64,000 bases of DNA from contig BPHZ01000009.1 in NCBI GenBank assembly GCA_026003835.1, positions 44,493 through 108,492 on the forward strand, given 5' to 3'. Below the pieces are notes generated by a model. That model made no database searches, was not told where the DNA came from, and worked only from the letters and a program-made list of their open reading frames with translations. This document shows positions 8,544 through 16,533 of this stretch, one piece after another. The stretch comes from Herpetosiphonaceae bacterium. Its GTDB lineage: Bacteria > Chloroflexota > Chloroflexia > Chloroflexales > Herpetosiphonaceae. Within the stretch, counting starts at the first letter, position 1. Each line of letters begins with the position of its first letter. A program made the position numbers and the translations under genes.

Positions 8544-8611
8544 AATCTTCCTATCAATGCTGATATGGCTGACTACCAGGTCGGCAGTCGCTGATCGGAA
8601 CCGGAGGATCT

Positions 8612-9406
8612 GTGCAAGAGATTCGTGTATCGAGCTGGAACGAGCTGAATGAGTGCCTTTACCAGGAATCGTGGCAGGAAAACTTGCGGCGCTTTCGATC
8701 GCCCTTTGCCTTTCGCGGCGTGTCCAGCTCGCGCTATGAGCTGACGACGAGCCTTAAACGATTGGGCAAGACCAGCGACGAGCTGGAGCGGCATATCCTC
8801 CGCAGCTTTCGGCGCTATGCCCGTCGCGAGGCGGTAGCCGAGGACTCAATCTGGAACTGGCTGGCCCTGGCACAGCATCATGGACTGCCGACCCGCCTCC
8901 TGGACTGGACCTACTCGCCATATGTAGCGATGCATTTCGCCACAGAGGACCTTGAAGAGTTCGATACCGATGGAGCGATCTGGTGCATCGATTACTACCG
9001 CACCAATCAACTTCTACCCGGCACCTTGAAGGCACTCCTCGCCGAGGAAGGCGCGAATGTTAATGTGTTCACCGCTGAAATGCTCAGCAGGGCGGCGAAG
9101 ACCCTGGCCGAGTTCGATCAGCTCTCCGATGCCGACTTTGTCATATTCTTCGAACCGCCTTCGCTCGACGAGCGCATCGTCAACCAGTTCGCGCTCTTCT
9201 CGTGCATGTCCAGCCCCAGAGCCAGCCTGCACCAGTGGCTTAGACAACATCCCGATGTTTGCCGTAGAGTGATCATCCCCGCGGAGCTTAAGTGGGAGGT
9301 GCGCGATAAGCTCGACCAGGCCAACATTACCGAGCGCGTGCTCTATCCCGGCCTCGATGGCCTGAGTCGCTGGCTCAAGCGCTACTATACACCACGCCGG
9401 CCCTGA
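8612..9406 (+). CDS. FRG-domain protein
   Basis: A 264-residue protein of the FRG family, named for the FRG signature seen here as AFRGVSS near residue 36. Other family features follow: a conserved basic helix LKRL, and WLALAQHHGLPTRLLDWTYSPYVAMHFA at about residues 87-114, the most conserved block of the family. The start is a GTG preceded by CCGGAGGA. There is no signal peptide or membrane segment. FRG proteins are widespread but biochemically poorly defined; they often occur as single genes or in defence and mobile contexts, and no such partner is visible here. Neighbours are an oligopeptidase and the amidoligase cluster, neither an obvious functional partner. Confidence 0.85.
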   Translation: MQEIRVSSWNELNECLYQESWQENLRRFRSPFAFRGVSSSRYELTTSLKRLGKTSDELERHILRSFRRYARREAVAEDSIWNWLALAQHHGLPTRLLDWTYSPYVAMHFATEDLEEFDTDGAIWCIDYYRTNQLLPGTLKALLAEEGANVNVFTAEMLSRAAKTLAEFDQLSDADFVIFFEPPSLDERIVNQFALFSCMSSPRASLHQWLRQHPDVCRRVIIPAELKWEVRDKLDQANITERVLYPGLDGLSRWLKRYYTPRRP

Positions 9407-9597
9407 TCCTGTTATCGTCGGCGCGTCAACGCATCAACGCAGCTATCCCTGTTTGACTTTCCAGTTAGCTCAGTGCTATACTCGACGATGTAGGCACTCC
9501 AATATTTCCTCATCACCCAAACACAATGTAGCATGAGATCTGCTCCGCAGCGTCGCGGAGGACAGCTCTCGATCGTTCCGCAGCAAGGAGCTCGACC

Positions 9598-10317
9598 ATG
9601 CATCGCTCATATCATCGCTGGTATAGCCCGACGCTCGGCCGTGATATGGAGCTGCTCATCTTCGGCCACGCCGGCGCTCCAGTGATCGTTTTTCCTACCT
9701 CGCAGGGCCGCTTCTTTGAGTTTGAAGATCGAGGCATGGTCGGCGCGCTCTCCGAGCACCTTGAACAAGGCTGGATCCAGCTGGTCTGCCTCGACAGCGT
9801 GGATAGCGAAAGCTGGTACTGTCACTGGAAACATCCAGCCGATCGAATCCAGCGCCACGTGCAGTATGAGCAGTATATTCTCAATGAGATCATTCCAGCG
9901 GTCAACCAGTTGAACGGCAACTCCTTCTGGATGACCACCGGCTGCTCCTTTGGCGCGTACCATGCCGTCAACTTCGCCCTGCGCCATCCTGCCATCATCA
10001 GGCGCACGATCGGCCTCAGCGGGCTGTATGATGTTCGGCGCTTCCTGGACGGCTACTACGACGATCAGCTCTACTTCAATAATCCCGTCGACTACGCTGC
10101 TAATCTGCATGACCCAGAGCAGATCCGCCAGCTCCAGCAGCTGGATATTATCCTGGCAATTGGACGCGACGACCAGGCATGCTGGTCGAATGAGCTGTTA
10201 TCCGGCCATCTCTGGCGGGCAGGCGTCGGCAACGCCCTGCGCATCTGGGACGGCTGGGCGCACGACTGGCCGTACTGGCGCCAGATGATTCTTCACTATA
10301 TCGGGGGGCATGATTAG
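9598..10317 (+). CDS. Alpha/beta-hydrolase (esterase family), amidoligase-cluster member
   Basis: A 239-residue alpha/beta hydrolase of the putative esterase (esterase D-like) group. The nucleophile elbow is GCSFGA with S117, a likely catalytic Asp lies in GRDD (191-192), and the catalytic His is H222 in DGWAHDW. There is no signal peptide. The start ATG follows AAGGAGCTCGACC. It is the first gene of four in the same direction (hydrolase, ATP-grasp, circularly permuted ATP-grasp, GCS2 ligase), a gene association of the kind described for peptide-like amidoligase systems. Its job could be to release or trim the product, or to remove a blocking ester; this is inference. Trp and His content is notably high. 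Confidence 0.88.
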   Translation: MHRSYHRWYSPTLGRDMELLIFGHAGAPVIVFPTSQGRFFEFEDRGMVGALSEHLEQGWIQLVCLDSVDSESWYCHWKHPADRIQRHVQYEQYILNEIIPAVNQLNGNSFWMTTGCSFGAYHAVNFALRHPAIIRRTIGLSGLYDVRRFLDGYYDDQLYFNNPVDYAANLHDPEQIRQLQQLDIILAIGRDDQACWSNELLSGHLWRAGVGNALRIWDGWAHDWPYWRQMILHYIGGHD

Positions 10318-10430
10318 CTCGCAGCTTTACGCTCCAGCTTGTAGCTGCTAGCCTGTAGCCGTTGAACACAGTGGACGATGTAGCCAGCAGCTGATAGCCG
10401 GCGGCTAACAGCCTGCAAAGGAGGATGACG

Positions 10431-11415
10431 GTGCCATCGCATAACGACGTCAAACGCATCGGCGTCATGGTCGGCCGGGAGCAGACCTGGCCGGCGGCGT
10501 TTATCGAGGAGGTCAACCGCCGCGACGCCGGCTGTATCGCCGAGTTTGTTAAGATCGGCGGTACACGTATGAACGAGCCAACGCCTTACACAGTGATCGT
10601 CGACCGCATCTCGCATGAGATCCCCTACTACCGCACCTATCTCAAGAATGCTGTGCTGCAGGGCACCATCGTCGTCAACAATCCCTTCTGGTGGTCCGCC
10701 GACGATAAATTCTTCGGCGCCTGTCTCGCCGATAAGCTTGGCATCGCCCATCCTAAGACGGTCGCCCTGCCATCTCATTCGTATGTCGAGGGTGTCGTCG
10801 AGGAATCGCTGCGCAATCTAATCTACCCAATCCCCTGGGAGGAGCACGCTCGAGTATGTCGGGGGCTTCCCTGTCATTCTTAAGCCGGCATGGGGCGGTG
10901 GCTTCAAGAAGGTCTATAAGCTCTACGACTATGAGTCGCTCTGGCGCGCCTATGACGAGACCGGTACCGAGTGTATGATGCTTCAGCAATATATCGAGTG
11001 GGACAATTACGCCCGCTGCATTTGCATTGGACAGGAGCATATCCTGCCTATCAAGTTTGATGTTAACCGCCCCTGGCCTCACCGATATATCGTCGATCAT
11101 CAGTTTCTCTCACCCGAAGAGGGCCGGCTGGTCGTAGAATGGGCGATCAAGCTCAATAAGGCGCTGGGCTATGATATGAACACCGTTGAGTTCGCCATCA
11201 AGGACGGCATCCCTTATGCTATCGATTTTACCAACCCGGCCCCGGATTTCGATCTCCACTCGCTGACCGAGGAATATTTCCCGTGGGTTGTGAATAAGAT
11301 GGCCGATCTTTGTATCGACCTGGCGCTGGGCAAGCGGAAACAGGAGCGAGACGCAGAGAGCGTGCCGCCGCGCTGGGATTATCTGCTTCAGGCAGGAATG
11401 AAGCCGGTAGAGTAG
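10431..11415 (+). CDS. ATP-grasp ligase (one +1 frameshift)
   Basis: An ATP-grasp enzyme of about 327 residues, expected to form an amide bond through an acyl-phosphate. The N-terminal part (RIGVMVGREQTWPAAFIEEVN) resembles a pre-ATP-grasp domain. After the break come FPVILKPAWGGGFKKVYKLYD (ATP-binding lysine and glycine loop), MMLQQYIEWDNYARCICIG, and the metal/ATP site ALGYDMNTVEFAIKDGIPYAIDFTNPAPD. The reading frame shifts at about 10847-10850: one extra base in CACGCTCGAG turns LEYVGGFPV into a stop soon after. Deleting one base restores a continuous gene, so both halves are annotated as one. I prefer GTG at 10431 because the AAGGAGG binding site abuts the ATG at 10425 with no spacing. 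The upstream spacer contains imperfect AGCTGATAGCC-like words. Confidence 0.82.
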
Positions 11416-11485
11416 TTGCACGTTTCAGTTTGGGGAGAAGGGGCATAAGGCTTGAACTGTAAAACTCCCGAGAGGGGGAAATGCT

Positions 11486-12844
11486 ATGCTGCGCGATGCT
11501 ATCGCCTACTACCACGGCCTGCTTGACGACGACTCGGCGCGCGAGAACCAGCGTATCCTCGATGAGGCACAGCGCCGTGAAGGGCTGTACTTCGGCGAAC
11601 GGCCGCTGGCGACCGTACTTCGTCCCCGTTTTCTCAGCAGCGCGCAATATGCCCAGCTCCAGGAGGTTTGCGCGACTGTCGCACGTGCGGCGCGTCAGGC
11701 TGCGGCCTACGCCCTCAGCGATAAGGATATTCGTCAGCTTATGGCGTTTACGCCAGGTGAGGAGGCGCTCCTGGAGATCGATCCCGGCTACGCCGAGCCG
11801 AGCGCCTCCTCGCGTCTGGACTCATTCTTTGATAATGAGAACGGCTCGCTTCAGTTCGTGGAGTACAACGCCGAGAGCCCGGCCGCCATCGCCTATGAAG
11901 ATGTCTTATCAGAGGTCTTTTTGAGCCTGCCGGTCATGGTCGAGTTCGGACGGCGCTATGAGATACGGGCCGTCCCAGCCCGGCAGCATATGCTGCAGAC
12001 ACTGCTGGAGGCATTCCGCGAATGGGGGCGCGCAGATGAGCCACGCATCGCCATCGTCGATTGGAAAGGGCTGCCTACCCATTCGGAGTTTGTGCTGTTT
12101 CAGCGCTACTTTGCTGGGCAAGGCCTCGATACTATCATCTGTGCGCCGGAGGATCTGGAGTATCGCAATGGCGCGCTCTATGCATGTGGCAGACCGATCA
12201 ATCTGGTCTATAAGCGGCTGCTGACCAGCGAGGCGCTCGAACGTCTCGGCGCGGCGGCGCTGGAGCATCCCCTGATGCGCGCCTACCGCGCCGGCTCTGT
12301 CTGCCTGGTCAATAGCTTCCGCGCCAAGCCGCTCCATAAGAAGATGATTTTTGCTCTTCTCAGCGATCCGCAGATCATGGATGCCTGTGGCATCGATCGT
12401 GAGGTTCAGGCGCTGCTGGCCCGGCACGTTCCCTGGACCAGGCGAGTGCTGCCGGGACGAACCACCTACCAGGGCCACGAAGTCGATCTCATTTCCTTCA
12501 TCCTTGAGCATCAAGACCGGCTCCTGCTCAAGCCTAACGATGACTACGGCGGCAAGGGTATTACTATTGGCTGGGAGACGAGTGCTGAGAGCTGGCGGCG
12601 GGCAGTTGAGGCAGCCCAGCACGATCCATTCGTCGTTCAGGAGCGTGTCCATATCGCCTACGAGGACTATCCGGCTTTTCACGATGGCCGGCTGCACATC
12701 GGGCGTTGCCTCGTGGACACCGATCCCTTCCTCTTCGGCACGAATGTCCATGGCTGCCTCACTCGGCTCTCGACAGTGACGCTGCTCAACGTCACCGCCG
12801 GTGGCGGATCGACGGTTCCAGCGTTTCTGATCGAACAACGATAG
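11486..12844 (+). CDS. Circularly permuted ATP-grasp / glutathionylspermidine synthase-like amidoligase
   Basis: A 452-residue protein of the circularly permuted ATP-grasp group (COG2308-like; related to glutathionylspermidine synthase and alpha-E-associated ligases). Supporting blocks: FVEYNAESPAAIAYEDV near residue 130, a RIAIVDWKGLPTHSEF strand, VLVNSFRAKPLHKKMIF-type segment near 275, KPNDDYGGKGITIGW at about 350 (ATP-binding Lys and glycine loop), DPFVVQERV, and a terminal GGGSTVPAFLIE. Enzymes of this fold join a carboxylate to an amine with ATP. It lies 70 bp after the ATP-grasp gene and 105 bp before the GCS2 ligase, so two successive amide bonds plus a third by GCS2 could be made by this cluster. 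Product unknown. The substrate is not predictable from sequence. Confidence 0.88.
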   Translation: MLRDAIAYYHGLLDDDSARENQRILDEAQRREGLYFGERPLATVLRPRFLSSAQYAQLQEVCATVARAARQAAAYALSDKDIRQLMAFTPGEEALLEIDPGYAEPSASSRLDSFFDNENGSLQFVEYNAESPAAIAYEDVLSEVFLSLPVMVEFGRRYEIRAVPARQHMLQTLLEAFREWGRADEPRIAIVDWKGLPTHSEFVLFQRYFAGQGLDTIICAPEDLEYRNGALYACGRPINLVYKRLLTSEALERLGAAALEHPLMRAYRAGSVCLVNSFRAKPLHKKMIFALLSDPQIMDACGIDREVQALLARHVPWTRRVLPGRTTYQGHEVDLISFILEHQDRLLLKPNDDYGGKGITIGWETSAESWRRAVEAAQHDPFVVQERVHIAYEDYPAFHDGRLHIGRCLVDTDPFLFGTNVHGCLTRLSTVTLLNVTAGGGSTVPAFLIEQR

Positions 12845-12949
12845 GACGCTTCACGACGAAGGCGCAAAGACATGGCGACTCGATCCAGCGTCCCGTGGGG
12901 GGTTCCGTGGTGAAATTGTAGTGATGGGCTGCTAGAAGGGAGAAGTGTC

Positions 12950-14101
12950 ATGGGCTACTACGATCCTTATAGCCCGGATTTCCCCTTTACGATTGGCATC
13001 GAGGAGGAGTATCAGATTATCGACCCGCAGACATGGGAGCTGCGCTCGTATATCACTCAGATCCTGGAGGAAGGACAGCTTATTCTGCGCGAGCAGATGA
13101 AGCCGGAGATGATGCAATCGGTGGTTGAGGTCGGGACGCACGTGTGCAGGACATCGGCAGAGGCGCGGGCTGAAATTACCAGGCTCCGCAGCGTGATCGC
13201 CGGTCTGGCCGCTCGCAAAGGGATGACTATCGCCGCCGCGGGCACCCACCCCTTCTCATCCTGGCTCGCTCAGGAGATCTACCCGCACGAACGCTACTTT
13301 GGCGTGGTTAACGAGATGCAGGATGCAGCGCGCCGGCTGCTGATCTTCGGCATGCACATCCACATTGGGGTGCCGGATGCGGAGATCGGCATCCAGCTAC
13401 AAAATGTTGCGCGCTACTTTCTGCCGCACCTGCTGGCTCTCTCTACCAGCTCTCCTTTTTGGATGGGCCGGCTCACGGGCTTCAAGTCCTACCGCTCGAT
13501 CATCTTCTCTAACTTTCCACGCACCGGCATCCCCGGTATCTACAACTCGATGGCTGAATTTCAAAGCTACGTCGATCTGTTGATCAAGACCGGCTCCATC
13601 GACAACGGCAAGAAGATCTGGTGGGATATCAGGCCGCATCCCATCTTCGGTACGATCGAAATCCGCATGTGCGATATTGCCACGCGTGTTGACGAGGCGG
13701 TAGCGCTTGCGGCGCTGGTCCAGGCGATCTTCGTCAAGCTCTACAAGCTCTTCGAGCAAAATATGACCTTCCGGGTCTACAATCGTGCCTTGATCAATGA
13801 GAATAAGTGGCGCGCGGTACGCTATGGCCTCGACGGCGAACTGATCGACTTTGGGAAGCAGAAGGCGCTGCCGGCGCGCAGCCTGCTGCGCGAGCTGGTC
13901 GCGTTTGTGGACGATGTCGTCGACGACCTGGGGTCGCGGAAAGATATCGAATATATCTACCGCATTCTGGAAGAGGGCACCAGCGCCGATCGCCAGCTGG
14001 CGGTCTACCACGAAACCGGCGACCTGAAAGCCGTGGTCGAGCAGGTTGTGCGCGAGACACTGGAGGGCGTGCCGGTCGACTCGCCCGGCGCCCCGAGGTA
14101 A
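12950..14101 (+). CDS. Carboxylate-amine ligase, GCS2 (YbdK-like) family
   Basis: A 383-residue glutamine-synthetase-fold ligase of the GCS2/YbdK group. Family marks are FTIGIEEEYQIIDP at 10-23 (metal-binding Glu cluster), an AAAGTHPFSSW motif near 102, FGMHIHIGVPD near 135 (metal His), WWDIRPHPIFGTIEIRMCDIATRVDE near 225-250, and ENKWRAVRYGLDGELID. Relatives ligate an amino acid (often glutamate or cysteine) to another amine using ATP. The start ATG follows a GAAGGGAGAAGTGTC binding site. It is the last gene of the four-gene run starting at 9598; the next gene is convergent, 20 bp away. Function in the cluster is inferred to be peptide-like bond formation. Confidence 0.93.
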   Translation: MGYYDPYSPDFPFTIGIEEEYQIIDPQTWELRSYITQILEEGQLILREQMKPEMMQSVVEVGTHVCRTSAEARAEITRLRSVIAGLAARKGMTIAAAGTHPFSSWLAQEIYPHERYFGVVNEMQDAARRLLIFGMHIHIGVPDAEIGIQLQNVARYFLPHLLALSTSSPFWMGRLTGFKSYRSIIFSNFPRTGIPGIYNSMAEFQSYVDLLIKTGSIDNGKKIWWDIRPHPIFGTIEIRMCDIATRVDEAVALAALVQAIFVKLYKLFEQNMTFRVYNRALINENKWRAVRYGLDGELIDFGKQKALPARSLLRELVAFVDDVVDDLGSRKDIEYIYRILEEGTSADRQLAVYHETGDLKAVVEQVVRETLEGVPVDSPGAPR

Positions 14102-14120
14102 TATCCTGCCCAATTCAGCT

Positions 14121-15281
14121 TTACCACAGGCTGAGCTGGATCGGTGGGCGACGACCGTTGAGCAGCAGATAGGGTGCTGCCCAGCGTATGGTAACGCCCA
14201 GCTTGCTCAGCTGTGAGAGATCGCGGATGGTCGTCTCACGACGAGCGGCAATGATACGCTCCGCCGCTCGCGGGCCAATGCCGGGCACCTGGATAAGCCG
14301 GTGGCGTGGAGCGCTATTAACCTCGACGGGAAAGCATTGGGGGTGCTGCTCGGCCCATGCCTGCTTCGGCGTTTTATCGCGAGCCAGCAGGCCGGCCTCG
14401 TCAAAAGGCAGCTCGGAGACGTTAAAGCCGTAATCTCTCAAGAGAATCTCTGCCTGGTACAGCCGCAGCTGGCGCAGCGGATCTTCGGCGGGCATTTCGG
14501 CAAAGGGCGTGCGCTCGATGGGATGAAAGGCGCTGAAGTAGGCCCGCCGCAGTCCCAGCTCACGGTGCGCTCGCTGAACCGTCTCCAGCAGCTCGCGATC
14601 GCTCTCACCCGCGGCGCCGACCACAAACTGTGTCGTCAGGCTGCGCGCGGCCTGACGGCTCTCGGCCCGCGCCCGCCGGATCAGCTCTGCGGCCCAGGCC
14701 AGGCGCTGCCACATGCTTTCGGCGAACTCTTTATCGGGGGCCAGGACTGCCAGCCGTTCGGCGTTGGGCGCCTCCAGGTTCAGCGATACCCGGTCGGCCA
14801 GCTGCACCGCCCGCTCAATATATTCAAACGAGGCGCCGGGGATGAGTTTGAGGTGAATGTAGCCGCTGTAGCCCTCCTGCAGGCGCAGCCGCTCGACCGT
14901 CGCCAGCATCTTCTCCATGGTTGTGTCGGCATCAGGCACGATGCCGGAGGAGAGGAACAGACCATCGACATGCCTGCGCCGGTGTAACGAAATAAAGGTG
15001 GTTGCCAGCTCGTCAGGCTTGAAGGTGGTGCGTTTGCGTCTGACGGCGCATGACGAAAAGCAGTATCTACAGGCGTAGCGGCAAGCGCTGGTCTGCAAAA
15101 CTTTGAGCAGCTTTGTCGTTCCACCCTGTTGCTGCTTCGCCTCATAAATGGAGTCTTGCGCCTTGTGTATGCTGTTTTGCAGTTCCTGCCCAACCGGCGT
15201 ATCGGCGACCTCATCTGCGGCCTCCTCAGCCAGGATAGCGAGCTTTTGTTGCGCGTCGGGCTCGACTCGTGTGAGAGTCAT
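14121..15281 (-). CDS. Putative DNA modification/repair radical SAM protein
   Basis: A 386-residue radical SAM enzyme of the COG4277 type. The [4Fe-4S] cysteines are C67, C71 and C74 (CX3CX2C, inside SACRYACRYCFSSC). The barrel continues with DGLFLSSGIVP, LKLIPGASFEYIERA and LNLEAPNAERL, and a helix-hairpin-helix DNA-binding motif lies near the C-terminus (LIQVPGIGPRAAERIIAARR). That combination led to the name 'DNA modification/repair radical SAM'; the reaction is not established. I use the ATG at 15281, which follows CACAGGGGGAAACC; an in-frame start at 15341 would read through the promoter and is rejected. A LexA-like box overlaps the predicted transcription start, which suggests SOS control. 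It is convergent with the amidoligase cluster. Confidence 0.92.
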   Translation of the reverse strand: MTLTRVEPDAQQKLAILAEEAADEVADTPVGQELQNSIHKAQDSIYEAKQQQGGTTKLLKVLQTSACRYACRYCFSSCAVRRKRTTFKPDELATTFISLHRRRHVDGLFLSSGIVPDADTTMEKMLATVERLRLQEGYSGYIHLKLIPGASFEYIERAVQLADRVSLNLEAPNAERLAVLAPDKEFAESMWQRLAWAAELIRRARAESRQAARSLTTQFVVGAAGESDRELLETVQRAHRELGLRRAYFSAFHPIERTPFAEMPAEDPLRQLRLYQAEILLRDYGFNVSELPFDEAGLLARDKTPKQAWAEQHPQCFPVEVNSAPRHRLIQVPGIGPRAAERIIAARRETTIRDLSQLSKLGVTIRWAAPYLLLNGRRPPIQLSLW

Positions 15282-15295
15282 GGTTTCCCCCTGTG

Positions 15296-15318
15296 CAAAC
15301 ATTTGTTCTGTTATTATA
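15296..15318 (-). promoter_or_regulatory. Promoter and LexA-like operator of the radical SAM gene
   Basis: On the minus strand a consensus -10 TATAAT (15313-15318) is followed by AGAACAAATGTTTG (15309-15296), close to the Gram-positive/Cheo-type LexA box CGAAC-N4-GTTCG. A weak -35 (TGGACT) sits about 16 bp upstream of the -10. The box covers the expected start site and is just before the ribosome binding site, where a repressor would block initiation. Confidence 0.6.
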
Positions 15319-15340
15319 ACACAGGGGCGGCCCAAGTCCA

Positions 15341-16492
15341 TTAGATCGGCGCCTCCTCAAGATCTTCCTCTAGCGCTTCTTCCTCCTCCGGCTTCTTGCG
15401 CCGCCGCTTCAACAGTACGATTGCCACTGCCAGCAGTATCAGCAGAATCAGGATGGCAAGGATGAACATCCAGTAGGACAGAATACGGTCGAGCAGGCTG
15501 GCCGGCGGCTGTGGCGCAAAGAGCCCAAAGAAGGCCAGCTGATCCTGTAGCGTGCAAATCTGGCTGTCCTTTACTGTTGTCTGTGCTGCGCTCCAGGGCG
15601 CGCCCGATGCTGCTATGTAGATCGCAAGCATAGCCGGATCGACGCCTGCCGTTTTCAACTCGTCATCTGTATAGGTGTAACAGAAGCTGATGGGTGTGCT
15701 GGCAGTAGCGATCCTGCCGGCGGCATCGGAGACAGTGACCAGGATCGGATCGCCCAGTAGATTGAAGCCCTCCGGCGGCGCGGCGAAGATCGCCTCTCCT
15801 CGCAGTGGCGTACAGTGAATCGAGCTATCGGAGGGGAGCGCCTCACCCGGCACCTCGATCGTCCAGGCCCCGCAGGAAATAACAGTCGTTCCGCCATCGG
15901 GATTGTCGTCCAGATGAACGACTACCGGAGCACCCGGCTGCGGTGTTACACTGGGAACAGGCGAAGGTGTCGGCCCTTCGGTCGGCGCCGGCGGCTCTGC
16001 TGTGGGAGTAGCCGCCCGCACGACCGGCCGCCGCGCCGGTGGCGCTGGTGGTGGCTGCGGGGTAGGAGACGAGGTAGGGGGCGGAATTGGGGTCGCCGAT
16101 GGTCTGGGCGTCGGAGGCAGCCCTGCCGTCGGCGAGGGCCAAAGCAGCGACGTTGGCTGCGGTGTAGGTGTTGACGATGGTGTTACAGTCGGTTCCTCAA
16201 TCTCCGGAAACGGGGTATTGGTTGGCGGGAACGTACTGGTCGGCTGCGGCGTCAGCGATGGCCGGATTGGTTCAGTCGGCGCTTGGGTAATCGTCGGACG
16301 CAGCGACTCTGTCGCAGTCGGTACCGGCGTTGCAGACGGCGCCAGGGTGAGTGTTGGCCGATCCTGGTGTGGAGGTAGCGCGGGGGCTTGCGCCACAACC
16401 CGTGCCGTCAGGGACTGCGCCAACAGGCCGAGAATAGCGATGAGCAGCACACAGCCGCTAACCAAAACCCTGCATAGACGCAATAGTCGCAT
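15341..16492 (-). CDS. Secreted Pro/Thr-rich protein with C-terminal membrane anchor
   Basis: A 383-residue surface protein with no named family. It has a signal peptide (residues 1-34, ending ARVVAQA), then about 150 residues of Pro/Thr/Ser-rich linker built from TPxPTxTPxP-like units. A compact domain of about 150 residues follows (VISCGAWTIEVPGEALPSDSSIHCTPL to FFGLFAPQPP) with four cysteines. Near the C-terminus is a single transmembrane helix (SYWMFILAILILLILLAVAIVLL), then RRRKK and a very acidic cytoplasmic tail. It begins 41 bp after the stop of the giant DUF11 gene on the same strand, so it is probably the last gene of that operon and may anchor or scaffold the large secreted proteins; this is inference. 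Confidence 0.85.
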   Translation of the reverse strand: MRLLRLCRVLVSGCVLLIAILGLLAQSLTARVVAQAPALPPHQDRPTLTLAPSATPVPTATESLRPTITQAPTEPIRPSLTPQPTSTFPPTNTPFPEIEEPTVTPSSTPTPQPTSLLWPSPTAGLPPTPRPSATPIPPPTSSPTPQPPPAPPARRPVVRAATPTAEPPAPTEGPTPSPVPSVTPQPGAPVVVHLDDNPDGGTTVISCGAWTIEVPGEALPSDSSIHCTPLRGEAIFAAPPEGFNLLGDPILVTVSDAAGRIATASTPISFCYTYTDDELKTAGVDPAMLAIYIAASGAPWSAAQTTVKDSQICTLQDQLAFFGLFAPQPPASLLDRILSYWMFILAILILLILLAVAIVLLKRRRKKPEEEEALEEDLEEAPI

Positions 16493-16533
16493 TGATCGAT
16501 TATCCCTTCACCCGCTCTACCGGCGCTGGATGG

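Noticed and set aside
15282..15341. N-terminal extension of the radical SAM protein
   Set aside because: The extra 20 codons run through the -10 box and the LexA-like box; the ATG at 15281 has a good binding site.
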